Source: Candidatus Heimdallarchaeota archaeon | GTDB lineage: Archaea > Asgardarchaeota > Heimdallarchaeia > JABLTI01 | Assembly (NCBI GenBank): GCA_018238155.1 | Contig: JABCTZ010000037.1 | Coordinates: 62,001-126,000 of the forward strand | DNA length: 64,000 nucleotides | Direction of reading: 5' to 3' | Shown: positions 1-7,834 of the stretch, in pieces | Numbering within the stretch: the first letter of the stretch is position 1 | How the letters are laid out: each line of letters starts with the position of its first letter | The notes under the pieces: generated by a model | What the model saw: only the letters and a program-made list of their open reading frames with translations | Told to the model about the DNA's origin: nothing | Database searches by the model: none | Translations under genes and position numbers: made by a program

Positions 1-227
1 AAATCAAAATGAGAGTCCCTTACTGGTTTATTTATTCATTTGCTACAGTTTTAGAGTTCTTACCGTTTAATACCCCCTATTCCCGATTTGCAGTGAAATT
101 CCTAGGAGGGTCAGACCAACTAGACAATTCAAAAATAACTGAAAAATTAGGTTATCAACCAACCTTTAAACTAGAAGAAACAGTCAAAGAAAGCGTCGAT
201 TGGTATAAAACATTAATGTCCAAATAA
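1..227 (+). CDS. C-terminal part of an SDR-family NAD-dependent epimerase/dehydratase (partial)
   Basis: The reading frame is open to the left edge, so only the last 75 or so residues are present. The visible tail (NSKITEKLGYQPTFKLEETVKESVDWY) is typical of extended short-chain dehydrogenases such as nucleotide-sugar epimerases and 3-beta-HSD-like proteins, in which a conserved K-x-LG-(W/Y)-x-P is followed by a helix ending near the C-terminus. The NAD-binding and catalytic YxxxK parts lie outside the window, so substrate cannot be judged. The ATG at position 9 is internal, not the start. Confidence 0.6.
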   Translation, partial: IKMRVPYWFIYSFATVLEFLPFNTPYSRFAVKFLGGSDQLDNSKITEKLGYQPTFKLEETVKESVDWYKTLMSK

Positions 228-467
228 ACATCACCTTAAATTAAGTGATAATTTGGAGTGTAATCCTTAATCAGATATTTATTGACACAAGAATAATACT
301 GAGCTGAGAAGTACATTTAAAATGTTAGAGAAATCAACTAACACAAGTAGTAATCGTCTTAGTGAACAATACAATAATTTTAAAAATAGCAAATTTCGAT
401 TTAAGCGAAAGACACATAAAGAGTAAGCAAGTGTCTCCAAAACGTGAAACAAACGGAGAAATGAACT

Positions 468-629
468 ATGCCCGTTGCCGATCCAGAGAAACGAGAAATC
501 GCCCGAAGAAAGTTACTTTACGTTCAAGTTTGTAGAAAATGTTATGCAAGAAATGCTTTACGTGCAGTGAAATGCCGAAAATGTGGTTCAAAAAGATTAA
601 GACCAAAGAACCGTGAAAGCAAAGGATAG
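468..629 (+). CDS. rpl40e: Ribosomal protein L40e (eL40)
   Basis: A 53-residue basic protein of the large ribosomal subunit. It carries one four-cysteine zinc finger: CRKC near residues 22-25 and CRKCG near residues 36-40, followed by a basic tail (SKRLRPKNRESKG). This is the usual size and layout of archaeal L40e, which matches the ribosomal half of the eukaryotic ubiquitin-L40 fusion. A GGAG at 455-458 fixes the ATG at 468. An ATG at 461 is in another frame. The gene stands alone. The 240 bases before it hold no other gene I can support. Confidence 0.93.
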   Translation: MPVADPEKREIARRKLLYVQVCRKCYARNALRAVKCRKCGSKRLRPKNRESKG

Positions 630-811
630 TTCGATAATTATTCTTCTTTTATCCTTTTCATCTATTATTTATTTTATTTTTCACTATTTGATTTTAAGGT
701 TAAACAAAGTACAGCTATTTCCATCAGAAATTTTTCTTATTTCTTGTTCTCTAGAAAAAATTTCTCCTATTTAGACAAAAAATTAATTGATGTCATCCAC
801 CGTTCCTTTTT

Positions 812-1060
812 TTATGGACAAATAGGACATTGCACTATTTGTTCATTCCCAGTCACAGTAACAAGACCGTTGTTGTTACTGATCATCTCTGAGACCTCAC
901 CAGAAACAATTGGGTGAAGGATTCCCGAGTCCATGTAGGGCACGGGGCTGGAACCTTTTGAATTGGCTTTTGACTTTTGTTAGTCAGTAAAGAAATATAC
1001 TGCTGCTCAGTATTAAGCCTCTTTCTTGAGAGATTGACGAAAGTATTGCAGCCCATTTTT
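812..1060. ncRNA. Candidate structured non-coding RNA, class and strand undetermined
   Basis: This stretch is richer in G and C than its flanks and folds into consecutive hairpins. GGACAAATAG (816-825) pairs with CTATTTGTTC (835-844), ten pairs with one G-U. CAGTAACAA (856-864) pairs perfectly with TTGTTACTG (873-881). CCTCACC (895-901) pairs with GGTGAAGG (913-920) around one bulge. Shorter stems follow (TGACT/AGTCA, TACTG/CAGTA). On the plus strand it ends near a T-run at about 1054-1058. I looked for RNase P and SRP RNA signature motifs and found none convincing. A 40-codon minus-strand ORF (812-934) covers part of it and cannot be excluded. Confidence 0.35.
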
Positions 1061-1261
1061 GCTTATGAATCATCAACTATTCTGCTTTTCGTTCTATCTA
1101 TTTGAACATTCGTTTCTCAAAAGATTGTTTGTGAGTGTACACTTTACCCTTTGTCCTTATTGTCCATAAGAAGTGATAACAGTTGCCACTCCTACAAGAG
1201 AAATTTAAATAAAGAATATAGATAAATTCAAAAAATAAAATAAATAGATAAAACATACCAA

Positions 1262-1368
1262 GTGCGAGTGGTCTAGCTCGGCATGACGCTAGCCTCACAG
1301 TTTACCTATCTTTCAGGAAAACGAGGAAACGCTGGATATCACCGGTTCAAATCCGGTCTCGCACACCA
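1262..1368 (+). tRNA. tRNA-Val (anticodon CAC), intron-containing
   Basis: The acceptor stem GTGCGAG (1262-1268) pairs with CTCGCAC (1358-1364). The D-arm is GTC/GAC with GG in the loop. The anticodon stem CTAGC (1289-1293) pairs with GCTGG (1331-1335). The T-arm is ACCGG-TTCAAAT-CCGGT (1341-1357). The anticodon CAC at 1296-1298 is followed by A37, then 30 extra bases, then C38 at 1330. The variable loop has five bases. ACCA follows the acceptor stem (1365-1368), so the discriminator A and the CCA end appear genome-encoded. All arms fold once the intron is removed. Confidence 0.9.
1300..1329 (+). other. tRNA-Val intron at position 37/38
   Basis: Thirty bases lie between tRNA positions 37 and 38, the canonical place for archaeal introns removed by the bulge-helix-bulge splicing endonuclease. 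The boundary is set by restoring a seven-base anticodon loop (C-U-CAC-A-C) and a five-pair stem. The exact bulge-helix-bulge geometry was not modelled. Confidence 0.75.
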
Positions 1369-1387
1369 ATAATATCTATTTTTCTAA

Positions 1388-1861
1388 CTATTTTCTTCCA
1401 CCATGAAGTATCGGCAAAATTACTATCTTGTCATCGATATTAACTAGATCAGAAAGTGAATATATTTCTCCATTTACGAGGACAGTATGTTTTCTAATCA
1501 CATCATCTTTAAATCCATTATTCTTCATGTAAATCTTGACAGTCATTGGGTATTGGAGTTGTTCAAACGGTTCAAAAGTAAAATCAGGTAAACTCTCTTG
1601 TTTTAATTTAATCAATTTAAAAAATTGAATCAGAATTTTCACAGCTTCATCAAAGAGTGTGGAGTTTTTCAAATTGCCTTTAGTAGTTGCTTCGATTAGT
1701 TTCTTCTTGAGATTTTCGCACAAGAATAACTGTTCATCCGCTGAAAGTTTCTGCCAGTTATCTTTTAGCTTTTCGTGAAAACTTTTCAGTTTGAAATTTT
1801 TATTAAATTCTGTTTCTTCGAGAAACTTATTTGACCATTTAAATTTATCATATCCGGTCAT
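1388..1861 (-). CDS. Helical domain fused to a C-terminal MoaD/ThiS/ubiquitin-like beta-grasp domain with a GG-RK tail
   Basis: 157 residues. Residues 1 to about 95 are lysine-rich and predicted helical, and I do not recognise them. From about residue 104 (MTVKIYMKNNG) the chain reads like a sulfur-carrier/ubiquitin-like beta-grasp fold: a short strand pair, VLVNGEIYSLSDLV, then DDKIVILPILHGG. In MoaD, ThiS and SAMP proteins the polar 'V-NGE', 'GD-V-IL-P' and terminal GG occupy the same places. Here two residues (RK) follow the GG, so a protease would have to trim them before thiocarboxylation or conjugation, as with ubiquitin precursors. No E1-like or JAB protease gene lies nearby. The beta-grasp call is moderately sure; the role is inference. 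Confidence 0.55.
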   Translation of the reverse strand: MTGYDKFKWSNKFLEETEFNKNFKLKSFHEKLKDNWQKLSADEQLFLCENLKKKLIEATTKGNLKNSTLFDEAVKILIQFFKLIKLKQESLPDFTFEPFEQLQYPMTVKIYMKNNGFKDDVIRKHTVLVNGEIYSLSDLVNIDDKIVILPILHGGRK

Positions 1862-1979
1862 TTTTTACACTTCATCCTTTTCATTTAATTAAGGTAATAA
1901 TTATTTTTTTAACTGAAAAGTCTTTTCTATCCTTGTTAGAGAAAGCATATTCAGTTCAAATATTGCTTATCGTTCTTTA

Positions 1980-2516
1980 CTAATTTCTTCTACTAAATTT
2001 TACTACTCTTTTTGTATTTTCTATTAGCTTAAATTTATTTGTTTTTTCGATTAGCTCAGTGATATCATCTGCTGATTTACCTGATTTTTGAATGGCAATT
2101 ATTCCATCTTTTGTGAGAATCCGATCCATTTCCAACATAACGTCATCAATTATTTTCACTAATGAATGTATCACACCAAAAAAGAAAGCAAGATCAATAC
2201 TATCATCAAGTAAACTCGTTTCTGTGACATTCTCATGCAGTAATTTGACATTGTTGATTTTTTTCTTGGAAATTTTCTTTTCAACTCTTTTGATTGCAAA
2301 AGGGTTTATATCACTAGCATAGACAATCCCTTCTTCACCGACAATTTTTGCTGCAGGAATAGTATAGAAACCAGGTCCACATCCGACCTCAAGTATTTTC
2401 TGCCCTTTTTCTACACCAGCAGGTAAAAGCAAATTTTCTGCTTTCATAAACAATCCATAAATCATTTCATGCATAAATGAAACGCCGATAAAATGAATTC
2501 TCTCACGGAATGACAA
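1980..2516 (-). CDS. Class I SAM-dependent methyltransferase
   Basis: 178 residues with the Rossmann methyltransferase core. Motif I is ILEVGCGPGFYT near residues 41-52. An acidic residue ends strand 2 (YASDINPFA), and the later motifs are LLHENVTE and DLAFFFGVIHSL. It resembles the UbiE/Coq5-like group, but the substrate cannot be read from the sequence. The start is a TTG at 2516 with a GAGG seven bases upstream. The C-terminus is short for the family, so the acceptor-binding part is reduced. Confidence 0.8.
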   Translation of the reverse strand: MSFRERIHFIGVSFMHEMIYGLFMKAENLLLPAGVEKGQKILEVGCGPGFYTIPAAKIVGEEGIVYASDINPFAIKRVEKKISKKKINNVKLLHENVTETSLLDDSIDLAFFFGVIHSLVKIIDDVMLEMDRILTKDGIIAIQKSGKSADDITELIEKTNKFKLIENTKRVVKFSRRN

Positions 2517-2621
2517 AACAAATCCTCGAATAATTAATCAATCTAATTACTTAAATAATTTATCTAACATTGTTGATAAATTTGGATCAAGAAAATTTTA
2601 CATCAAAATGAAAATAGAAGG

Positions 2622-2629
2622 TTTAAATA
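2622..2629 (+). promoter_or_regulatory. TATA box of the AAR2-like gene
   Basis: TTTAAATA preceded by AAGG lies 62 bases before the ATG at 2692. Archaeal transcription would start near 2652-2656. Confidence 0.5.
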
Positions 2630-2661
2630 CAAAATGAACGCCTTTTAATTGAGCCACATCT

Positions 2662-2677
2662 TTGGACTCAAGTCCAA
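2662..2677 (+). promoter_or_regulatory. Perfect palindrome in the predicted 5' leader of the AAR2-like gene
   Basis: TTGGACT-CA-AGTCCAA: two seven-base arms with a two-base centre, just downstream of the predicted transcription start and directly before the Shine-Dalgarno AAGGTGAT (2676-2683). It could be a repressor operator. As RNA the two-base loop is too tight for the full stem. Confidence 0.4.
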
Positions 2678-2691
2678 GGTGATGAAAAACT

Positions 2692-3540
2692 ATGTCTGGA
2701 TTTATCATTCTTAGAGATATTCCAAAAGAAATCGCTCAAATTGATTTGCTTTCTTTTGATATTAAAGGTGGTTTTCGAGGTTTTTCTGTTGTTGAACCTG
2801 GCTTTCACTTTGTCAGCATAAAAGTTGACGATGAAATGCATGAAGGTTTCTGGTGTTTTGTAAATGACGAAGAAGCAATAATTAAACAATTTAACTATAC
2901 TACCAAAAGCTTTCAGAATTGTAATCCTAAAGAAGAACGTAACTACAAGCAGCTTGCACAAAGTGGTGCAATGAATCACGTCCTTATTCCAATTATGCCT
3001 TTGAATTATACAGCAGTTGCTAACTGGAACATTCTAACAAACTATTTGAAAAAGGATAAAATTCCGTTTAACTTAAATCACGAAGAACCAATTATTCTAC
3101 CAAATAATCTTTCTATAGAAGAAACGAGTGATTGGTTTGAAAAAAAATTCAAATCTCGTTTTGAACAAGCTTTTGAGGATTCACATAATTGCAAAAATGA
3201 TTCTTTCTTAGCTGAATTTCAATTTTCTTTTGTTAAATATATTGTAAGACAGAAAGATAATCAGGCACTACAACGATGGTTACATTTGCTTCAAGCATGC
3301 TATAATGCAGGAGAAAGAAAAATAGATTCACAACCAACCTTGTTTTCCGAGTTAGTAACTATAATGACATTCCAATTTGATTTACTGGCAAAAGATGAAT
3401 TTTCAAGAGATAGCAAACTAATCTCGAGTATAGATCATTTCATTGAAGATATGATCGATACAGGTAATGAAAAGCTAGTAAAACAAGCACAGAGATTAGC
3501 TCAATATTTTGAAGAAAGGGAAATCAACATAGAGAATTAG
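2692..3540 (+). CDS. AAR2-like protein (relative of the eukaryotic U5 snRNP assembly factor)
   Basis: 282 residues. The N-terminal half follows the AAR2 order: ILRDIP (compare eukaryotic L-DVP), GFRGFSVVEPGFHFVSI (compare KFRGVKMIPPGIHFLHY), a strand pair with EGFWCFVNDEEAIIKQF, then a Y-AVANW helix matching Y-TLKKWISLTNF. The C-terminal half has FQFSFVKYIVRQKDNQALQRWLHLL and a following helix with LFSELVTIMTFQF, matching the helical AAR2 C-terminal domain (ELQFAFV, EHWK-LL, LY-NLI-ILYHQL). In eukaryotes AAR2 binds Prp8 and keeps Brr2 away during U5 maturation. Archaea have no spliceosome, so the role here is unknown. The ATG at 2692 has AAGGTGAT eight bases upstream. The gene is monocistronic, with its own TATA box and palindrome. 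Confidence 0.75.
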   Translation: MSGFIILRDIPKEIAQIDLLSFDIKGGFRGFSVVEPGFHFVSIKVDDEMHEGFWCFVNDEEAIIKQFNYTTKSFQNCNPKEERNYKQLAQSGAMNHVLIPIMPLNYTAVANWNILTNYLKKDKIPFNLNHEEPIILPNNLSIEETSDWFEKKFKSRFEQAFEDSHNCKNDSFLAEFQFSFVKYIVRQKDNQALQRWLHLLQACYNAGERKIDSQPTLFSELVTIMTFQFDLLAKDEFSRDSKLISSIDHFIEDMIDTGNEKLVKQAQRLAQYFEEREINIEN

Positions 3541-3584
3541 CAATTTCTTTTAGAAAAATAAACTAATACCGTTCCTTTTTGAGG

Positions 3585-5243
3585 TTATTCTTCATTTGTT
3601 TCTTTAGTTATAATATCAGGTTGCTTTGTATCACTAGTTTGAATACTGCCATCATCATAGATGGTCCATCCTGCAGATGTTTTCAGGCTTTTAACAGATT
3701 CCATAAATTGTTCTACTAATTTAGCGTATTTCTCTTGTTCAACAGTTTGATGATAAATAATTGTGATGTCTTCTTTCAAATTTGCTCTTGTACTTCTTAT
3801 ACGACCCATTGCTTGTTCACGAGCTTCAACTGATAATGTTGTCCCGAAATGAATACAACGATCCGCTTGAGGTAAATCTGTTCCTTTACGTATAAGGCGC
3901 TCGCTTGCAAATAGAACTTTAACTTCACCACTCTTAAAGCGTTTAATTTGCATATTTTGAGATTCTCCGCCCATACCACCGTGAACAAAAAGGTTTGGAA
4001 TACCTTCTTTTTCAAGCAATCGAGAAAGATGTCTAGTCATATCTACAAAGCGCAAGAAAATGATAACTGAACTATCTTCTTCTCGAACAAGTTTCTTAAC
4101 AATTTGAATTAATCGCAAATCTTTAGGTGAAACAGTTTTAGCCTTTCCTTCCTTAACAGCTATCTCAACTAATTCTTTGATAGCAATCCAATCAGAAGAG
4201 CTCAAGAGAAGGCTATTTTTTATATTGATAACAAAACCGGCAAATTTAGCAAAAGTGTGCTCAAAGAGAAATTGTCTGGCAATTACTAAATCAAGATATG
4301 CACCGGCATTGATAATTAAATTCTTGAAAAACCCTGCAGAACCTTTCGCAAAGCTTGTCCCCTGATAAGAGCGTTTCAATATATCATTAGCGAAGAGAAG
4401 CATTCTATTACCCGGTAAATTTTGTCCACTCAAACGTTTATAACCACTTCTCAATACTTTCTCAGTTTTAGAGCGAAGAACAGTAAGATATTGATCTACC
4501 TCTTTTCTCATATCATCAAAAACATAAAATCGCTTCAGCTTTATTGCGGGAGCATGTTCTTTAAAATCGTCACTTTGTGGGTAGATGAATTCAACCATAT
4601 CTTTTCCACCCAATGTCCCTTCAATAAAGGATAGCTTGCCTTTTTGAAGAATTGATGCTGTTAAACCCAAGAATTTGGAACTCTCTTTGGCTTTTAAGCG
4701 ATCAATTAATGGAGCAAAACGTTTGTCCATTCGAAATCCTCCACCCGCTACTGTTTGAGCTGTAATATCCAAAATCTCATCGATAACAATGAACTCTACT
4801 TTATCAAGGTCTTGAGGGAGAACCCTTCTTTGAGAAGGTGTCCTTGCAAAGAGCGAATTCATTAATAGTGCAGGAGTAGCGAAAATAAAACGAGATAAAG
4901 CAAAGTGCTTTTGAATGATTTTTGGTGGCAAGCCCTTACCTTCAGGTAAAAGGAAGGAACCTCCATAACCAGATAAATCTGCTTGACAAACGTCGTGTAA
5001 TTGATGCTTTAATTTTCTATCAGGAGATAAGAATAATACTTTACCTTCAGAAGAAATAACGCCTTTCTTAAGCAACTCTACAATAACCATAACAGCAACA
5101 TTTGTTTTACCCATACCTGTAGGTAATAGTAAAACAGCTGAACGTTTTTCATCTTCAAATAATGATTTAAGAATTTTCTCAGCAGCATCTGTTTGATACT
5201 CTCTAGGGGTAAAGGATAAATCATCTAAACACTCGAGTGTCAC
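3585..5243 (-). CDS. Superfamily 2 DNA/RNA helicase with a DEIL box
   Basis: 552 residues with both RecA-like lobes. A Q-motif-like FTPREYQ (residues 11-17) precedes Walker A PTGMGKT (41-47). Motif Ia is FLSPDRKLKHQL. Motif II reads VIDEILD (154-160), so the usual DEAD/DEAH is DEIL. Motif III is LTAS. The second lobe has SVIIFLRFVDMTRHL, VHGGMGG, a FKSGEVKVLFASE strand and motif VI EQAMGRIRSTR. A 170-residue insert separates the lobes, in the place where Hef/FANCM and Mph1 proteins carry an insert, but no nuclease domain follows. Best described as Hef/XPB-like. The start is a GTG with a weak ribosome site. The C-terminus is acidic. Confidence 0.8.
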   Translation of the reverse strand: MTLECLDDLSFTPREYQTDAAEKILKSLFEDEKRSAVLLLPTGMGKTNVAVMVIVELLKKGVISSEGKVLFLSPDRKLKHQLHDVCQADLSGYGGSFLLPEGKGLPPKIIQKHFALSRFIFATPALLMNSLFARTPSQRRVLPQDLDKVEFIVIDEILDITAQTVAGGGFRMDKRFAPLIDRLKAKESSKFLGLTASILQKGKLSFIEGTLGGKDMVEFIYPQSDDFKEHAPAIKLKRFYVFDDMRKEVDQYLTVLRSKTEKVLRSGYKRLSGQNLPGNRMLLFANDILKRSYQGTSFAKGSAGFFKNLIINAGAYLDLVIARQFLFEHTFAKFAGFVINIKNSLLLSSSDWIAIKELVEIAVKEGKAKTVSPKDLRLIQIVKKLVREEDSSVIIFLRFVDMTRHLSRLLEKEGIPNLFVHGGMGGESQNMQIKRFKSGEVKVLFASERLIRKGTDLPQADRCIHFGTTLSVEAREQAMGRIRSTRANLKEDITIIYHQTVEQEKYAKLVEQFMESVKSLKTSAGWTIYDDGSIQTSDTKQPDIITKETNEE

Positions 5244-5410
5244 AAATTACACGCTCAAAGGATTTTTACTAATAACTAATTTATAAATAACGCTTATTTA
5301 AAAAAAATTAGGTTAAACTCTTTTTAGATTAAACATCAATAATAACAGAATAATTGATTATTTTGAAAAAAGAAAGAGAATGATAGGCTCGAATGATTCG
5401 AACACTAACA

Positions 5411-6754
5411 TTACGAAACGAATTTTATATTGTCTATCGCCACATAAGGAACATACCAGCTTGGTGTCCCTCTAAAGGGCTTTAATTCCTTACTTAGATG
5501 AGTAATTGATTTCAGATTAGTGAAGACATTAGCAACAGCAGTAATTTCTTTTAGTGTATCAGTGATTTCTCCATTTTCAATCAAACGACCACCTTTCACG
5601 GCACCAGAATAATCACCTGAAATTGGATCAGGGACAGTACTAATCCTCTGAATGAGAATTCCCTTCTTAATCTCAGGAATAATATCATCAATGGATTTCT
5701 TACCAGGGGTTATTTTAAGATTAGTAGTGGATAGATTTGGAATGTTTCTAAAACCACCGCCTGCATGACCAGTACTCTTAAGATTTTCTTTATTCGCGGA
5801 GAAAGTGTCATAAAAGACTCCAGTGAACGTTCCATTTTCTACAATATTGAGCTTTTTATGAGGAACTCCTTCACGATCGAAACTTCTACTACCAAGACTA
5901 TTCTCAATGGTTCCATCATCAACAAGAGTTACAGCATCAATAGCAATTTTATCTCCAAGTTTATCTTGAAGGTAACTGGACCCAGATTGAATATTGGTTG
6001 CTTTAGCGCTATCAATAATAAGACCAAAAATCAATTGAGCAGCATCAGGAGTGAATATCGCAGGACCTTCAAAAGAGTCAATTTTTTGAGCATTCAAATT
6101 TTGCAACACTTTTTGTGAGAATTCTGTTGCTGTTTTTTCGAGGTCTACATCTGCAATGTTGATAACAGAATCGAATTCATAATCAAAAGAACCGATATCA
6201 GCACCATCGATAGCCATGCCAAATAGGCCATAACTCAGGGCAGATTTCCTGTCTGAAACATTTATTCCATTTGAGTTGACTATTGCGTAATAATCTTCAG
6301 TTGTTTCAAAATTACCAGAATCAATGGAAATTCTTGAATCGATTTTAAGAGCAGCTTTTAGTAATTTGTTACTGTTAGAAACGATGTCATCCATAGAAAC
6401 ATTACTGATCTCTTCATCAAAGATTTTTGCAACTTGTTGAGTAGGCTGTTTTTGAGGTAAGAAATAATTGTCCTCAGGAGGAGAAACTTTGGCAATAGAA
6501 AATGCTTCTTTAAGCGCTTCACCAATCTTCTTTTTACTAAATGTATTAACACTAGCAAAACCCAAAGATTTATTCTTCAGAACACGTATTCCTACGCCTT
6601 CAATGGTTGTCGAAACAGCAGATTTCAAATTATTTGCTTCAAAATTTACTGTCTTTTGCTTTTGCTTATGAGCATAAAGCTCAACTTCATCAACACCTAA
6701 TTTCTGTGCTTTAGCAACAAAAGAATCGATTACAGATAATAATTCATCAGACAT
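5411..6754 (-). CDS. pmbA: TldD/PmbA family protein, PmbA (TldE) type
   Basis: 447 residues. It has the family N-terminal half (VNFEANNLKSAVSTTIEGVGIRVLKN-SLGFASVN) and a C-terminal half with GPAIFTPDAAQLIFG, STGHAGGG and DPISGDYSGAVKGGRLIENGEI, but no HExxxH. That is the non-metal partner of the TldD-TldE protease, which cleaves peptides inside its cavity and in bacteria processes microcins and the CcdA antitoxin. A GGAGGT eight bases upstream sets the ATG at 6754; the frame upstream of it is only the decayed tldD tail. The true partner, tldD, sits 9 kb upstream on the same strand (16005-17393). Confidence 0.9.
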   Translation of the reverse strand: MSDELLSVIDSFVAKAQKLGVDEVELYAHKQKQKTVNFEANNLKSAVSTTIEGVGIRVLKNKSLGFASVNTFSKKKIGEALKEAFSIAKVSPPEDNYFLPQKQPTQQVAKIFDEEISNVSMDDIVSNSNKLLKAALKIDSRISIDSGNFETTEDYYAIVNSNGINVSDRKSALSYGLFGMAIDGADIGSFDYEFDSVINIADVDLEKTATEFSQKVLQNLNAQKIDSFEGPAIFTPDAAQLIFGLIIDSAKATNIQSGSSYLQDKLGDKIAIDAVTLVDDGTIENSLGSRSFDREGVPHKKLNIVENGTFTGVFYDTFSANKENLKSTGHAGGGFRNIPNLSTTNLKITPGKKSIDDIIPEIKKGILIQRISTVPDPISGDYSGAVKGGRLIENGEITDTLKEITAVANVFTNLKSITHLSKELKPFRGTPSWYVPYVAIDNIKFVS

Positions 6755-6755
6755 T

Positions 6756-6848
6756 TTATTTACCTCCAACACTACCTGAAACAAGAGCAATCGCTTGAGT
6801 GGTCCCTCCACCACCATCAACTTTAGTAGGTTGCAACTTGCCAGAAGT
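6756..6848 (-). pseudogene. Remnant of the tldD 3' end (about 30 codons)
   Basis: Reading leftwards, this stretch encodes GKLQPTKVDGGGGTT followed by ALVSG and a stop TAA at 6756-6758, one base before the pmbA ATG. The intact tldD ends with the same series (GKWQPAKVDGGGGTT, then ALVSG). Homology stops near 6848; an open frame runs on to about 6893 without resemblance. The tail therefore marks where tldD originally stood in a tldD-pmbA operon. Confidence 0.8.
6775..6842 (+). repeat. Direct repeat, copy A (tldD 3' end, pmbA side)
   Basis: 68 bases matching 16024-16091 at 60 positions by direct comparison, in the same orientation. With copy B it brackets the 9.2 kb ABC-transporter segment. Confidence 0.85.
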
Positions 6849-7217
6849 ATTGATCAGAAAATCTATTTCAAAGTTACATAATAAATAATTCATCATTAAA
6901 ACACCTAAACACTTTCTATATATAAAAAATCTTAATAAATATTATCTGAGAACGGAATAATCAGAAATTATAGGTGTTAAAAATATTCACTTTTATTTTT
7001 TAGAGATTTATCACATATTTCAAATTTACGAGAAGATAAATGGTTGGGGTTTCATTTCTCTTCAAAAAGTCCATATAAGTTTGTAACATTTTCTATAAAC
7101 GAAACTTAAATAAATCCATTCGCAATTCTAGATATTTGATTCCCAATTAAATTGAAAAAGGAATCCATAATCCCTGCTAGAAGTTTTGAGTTTATTTAGT
7201 AGACGGATTAAGAATTC
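6849..7217. other. Gene-free stretch of 369 bases
   Basis: Very AT-rich with no convincing coding frame. The only structure seen is an eight-base inverted repeat, AACACCTA (6900-6907) and TAGGTGTT (6971-6978), 63 bases apart. I see no transposase fragment or clear promoter. Confidence 0.5.
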
Positions 7218-7831
7218 ATGAATTTAATAAATGTTGATGGTTGGGGAGCTGATGAACAAGAAGATATTAAATATGCAATTAAGGCATTAATCAATCAATG
7301 TATAGCTGAAAAGGGCAAAATTGGAATAACATGGATGAATTTTGGTGGTTACAATTATTGGTTTCAAATAACAATAGCATTAAGTGAATTTGTCAATACA
7401 ATAGTCAAAAAGGTGATCAAGGTTATGATATTCACAAGATACTTTGGATTAAATACGAAATTTGGTGCAAAGACGTCCAATGTCATGGATATAAAAACGA
7501 TAACATAAATCAATTTGTGGTTTCATCTATAACTTTTCTTACTTTAAGAGGTTCAAGACTTTGGAGTGGCACTGGTAAAAGATATGCTGCTCACATAGAG
7601 TTCGGCTATACAACAACTTTTCCCGTGAGTGCAGATACAGCTGATATCATACCATTTAGTGCACTTGGAACCTCATGGACATCTGTTGAACAAGGTTGGG
7701 GAATATTCTATAACTACTGTATATATGGACATTACTCATTAAGAGTGTCTTTAGCAATACATAGAAAGCAAGCTAGTTTATGGATAACAAAAGCTGTAGC
7801 AATCAGTTTTGCTCAGTTCTATGTCTTCTAG
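7218..7831 (+). pseudogene. Unrecognised gene interrupted by a frameshift
   Basis: Two overlapping frames together make one sensible protein of about 200 residues. The first starts at ATG 7218 (MNLINVDGWGADEQEDI) and reads well to ALSEFVNT near 7400. The second frame, open from 7388, continues with KGDQGYDIHKILWIKYEIW and runs to the stop at 7829-7831 through a tryptophan- and aromatic-rich half (LWSGTGKRYAAHIEFGY). The shift falls at the A-run 7407-7411, so it may be a real mutation or a sequencing error. No signal peptide or membrane segment, and no family recognised. It lies inside the segment between the two tldD 3' ends. Confidence 0.5.
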
Positions 7832-7834
7832 TAC

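Noticed and set aside
812..934. 40-codon minus-strand ORF ending CPICP with ATG at 934-932
   Set aside because: No ribosome site, and the same bases make strong hairpins that suit an RNA. Kept as an alternative, not called.
1098..1298. 66-codon minus-strand ORF covering the start of the tRNA-Val gene
   Set aside because: It runs across a tRNA gene and has a poor composition.
6900..6978. Eight-base inverted repeat AACACCTA/TAGGTGTT as possible ends of a small mobile element
   Set aside because: Arms are short, no target duplication is visible and nothing coding lies between.
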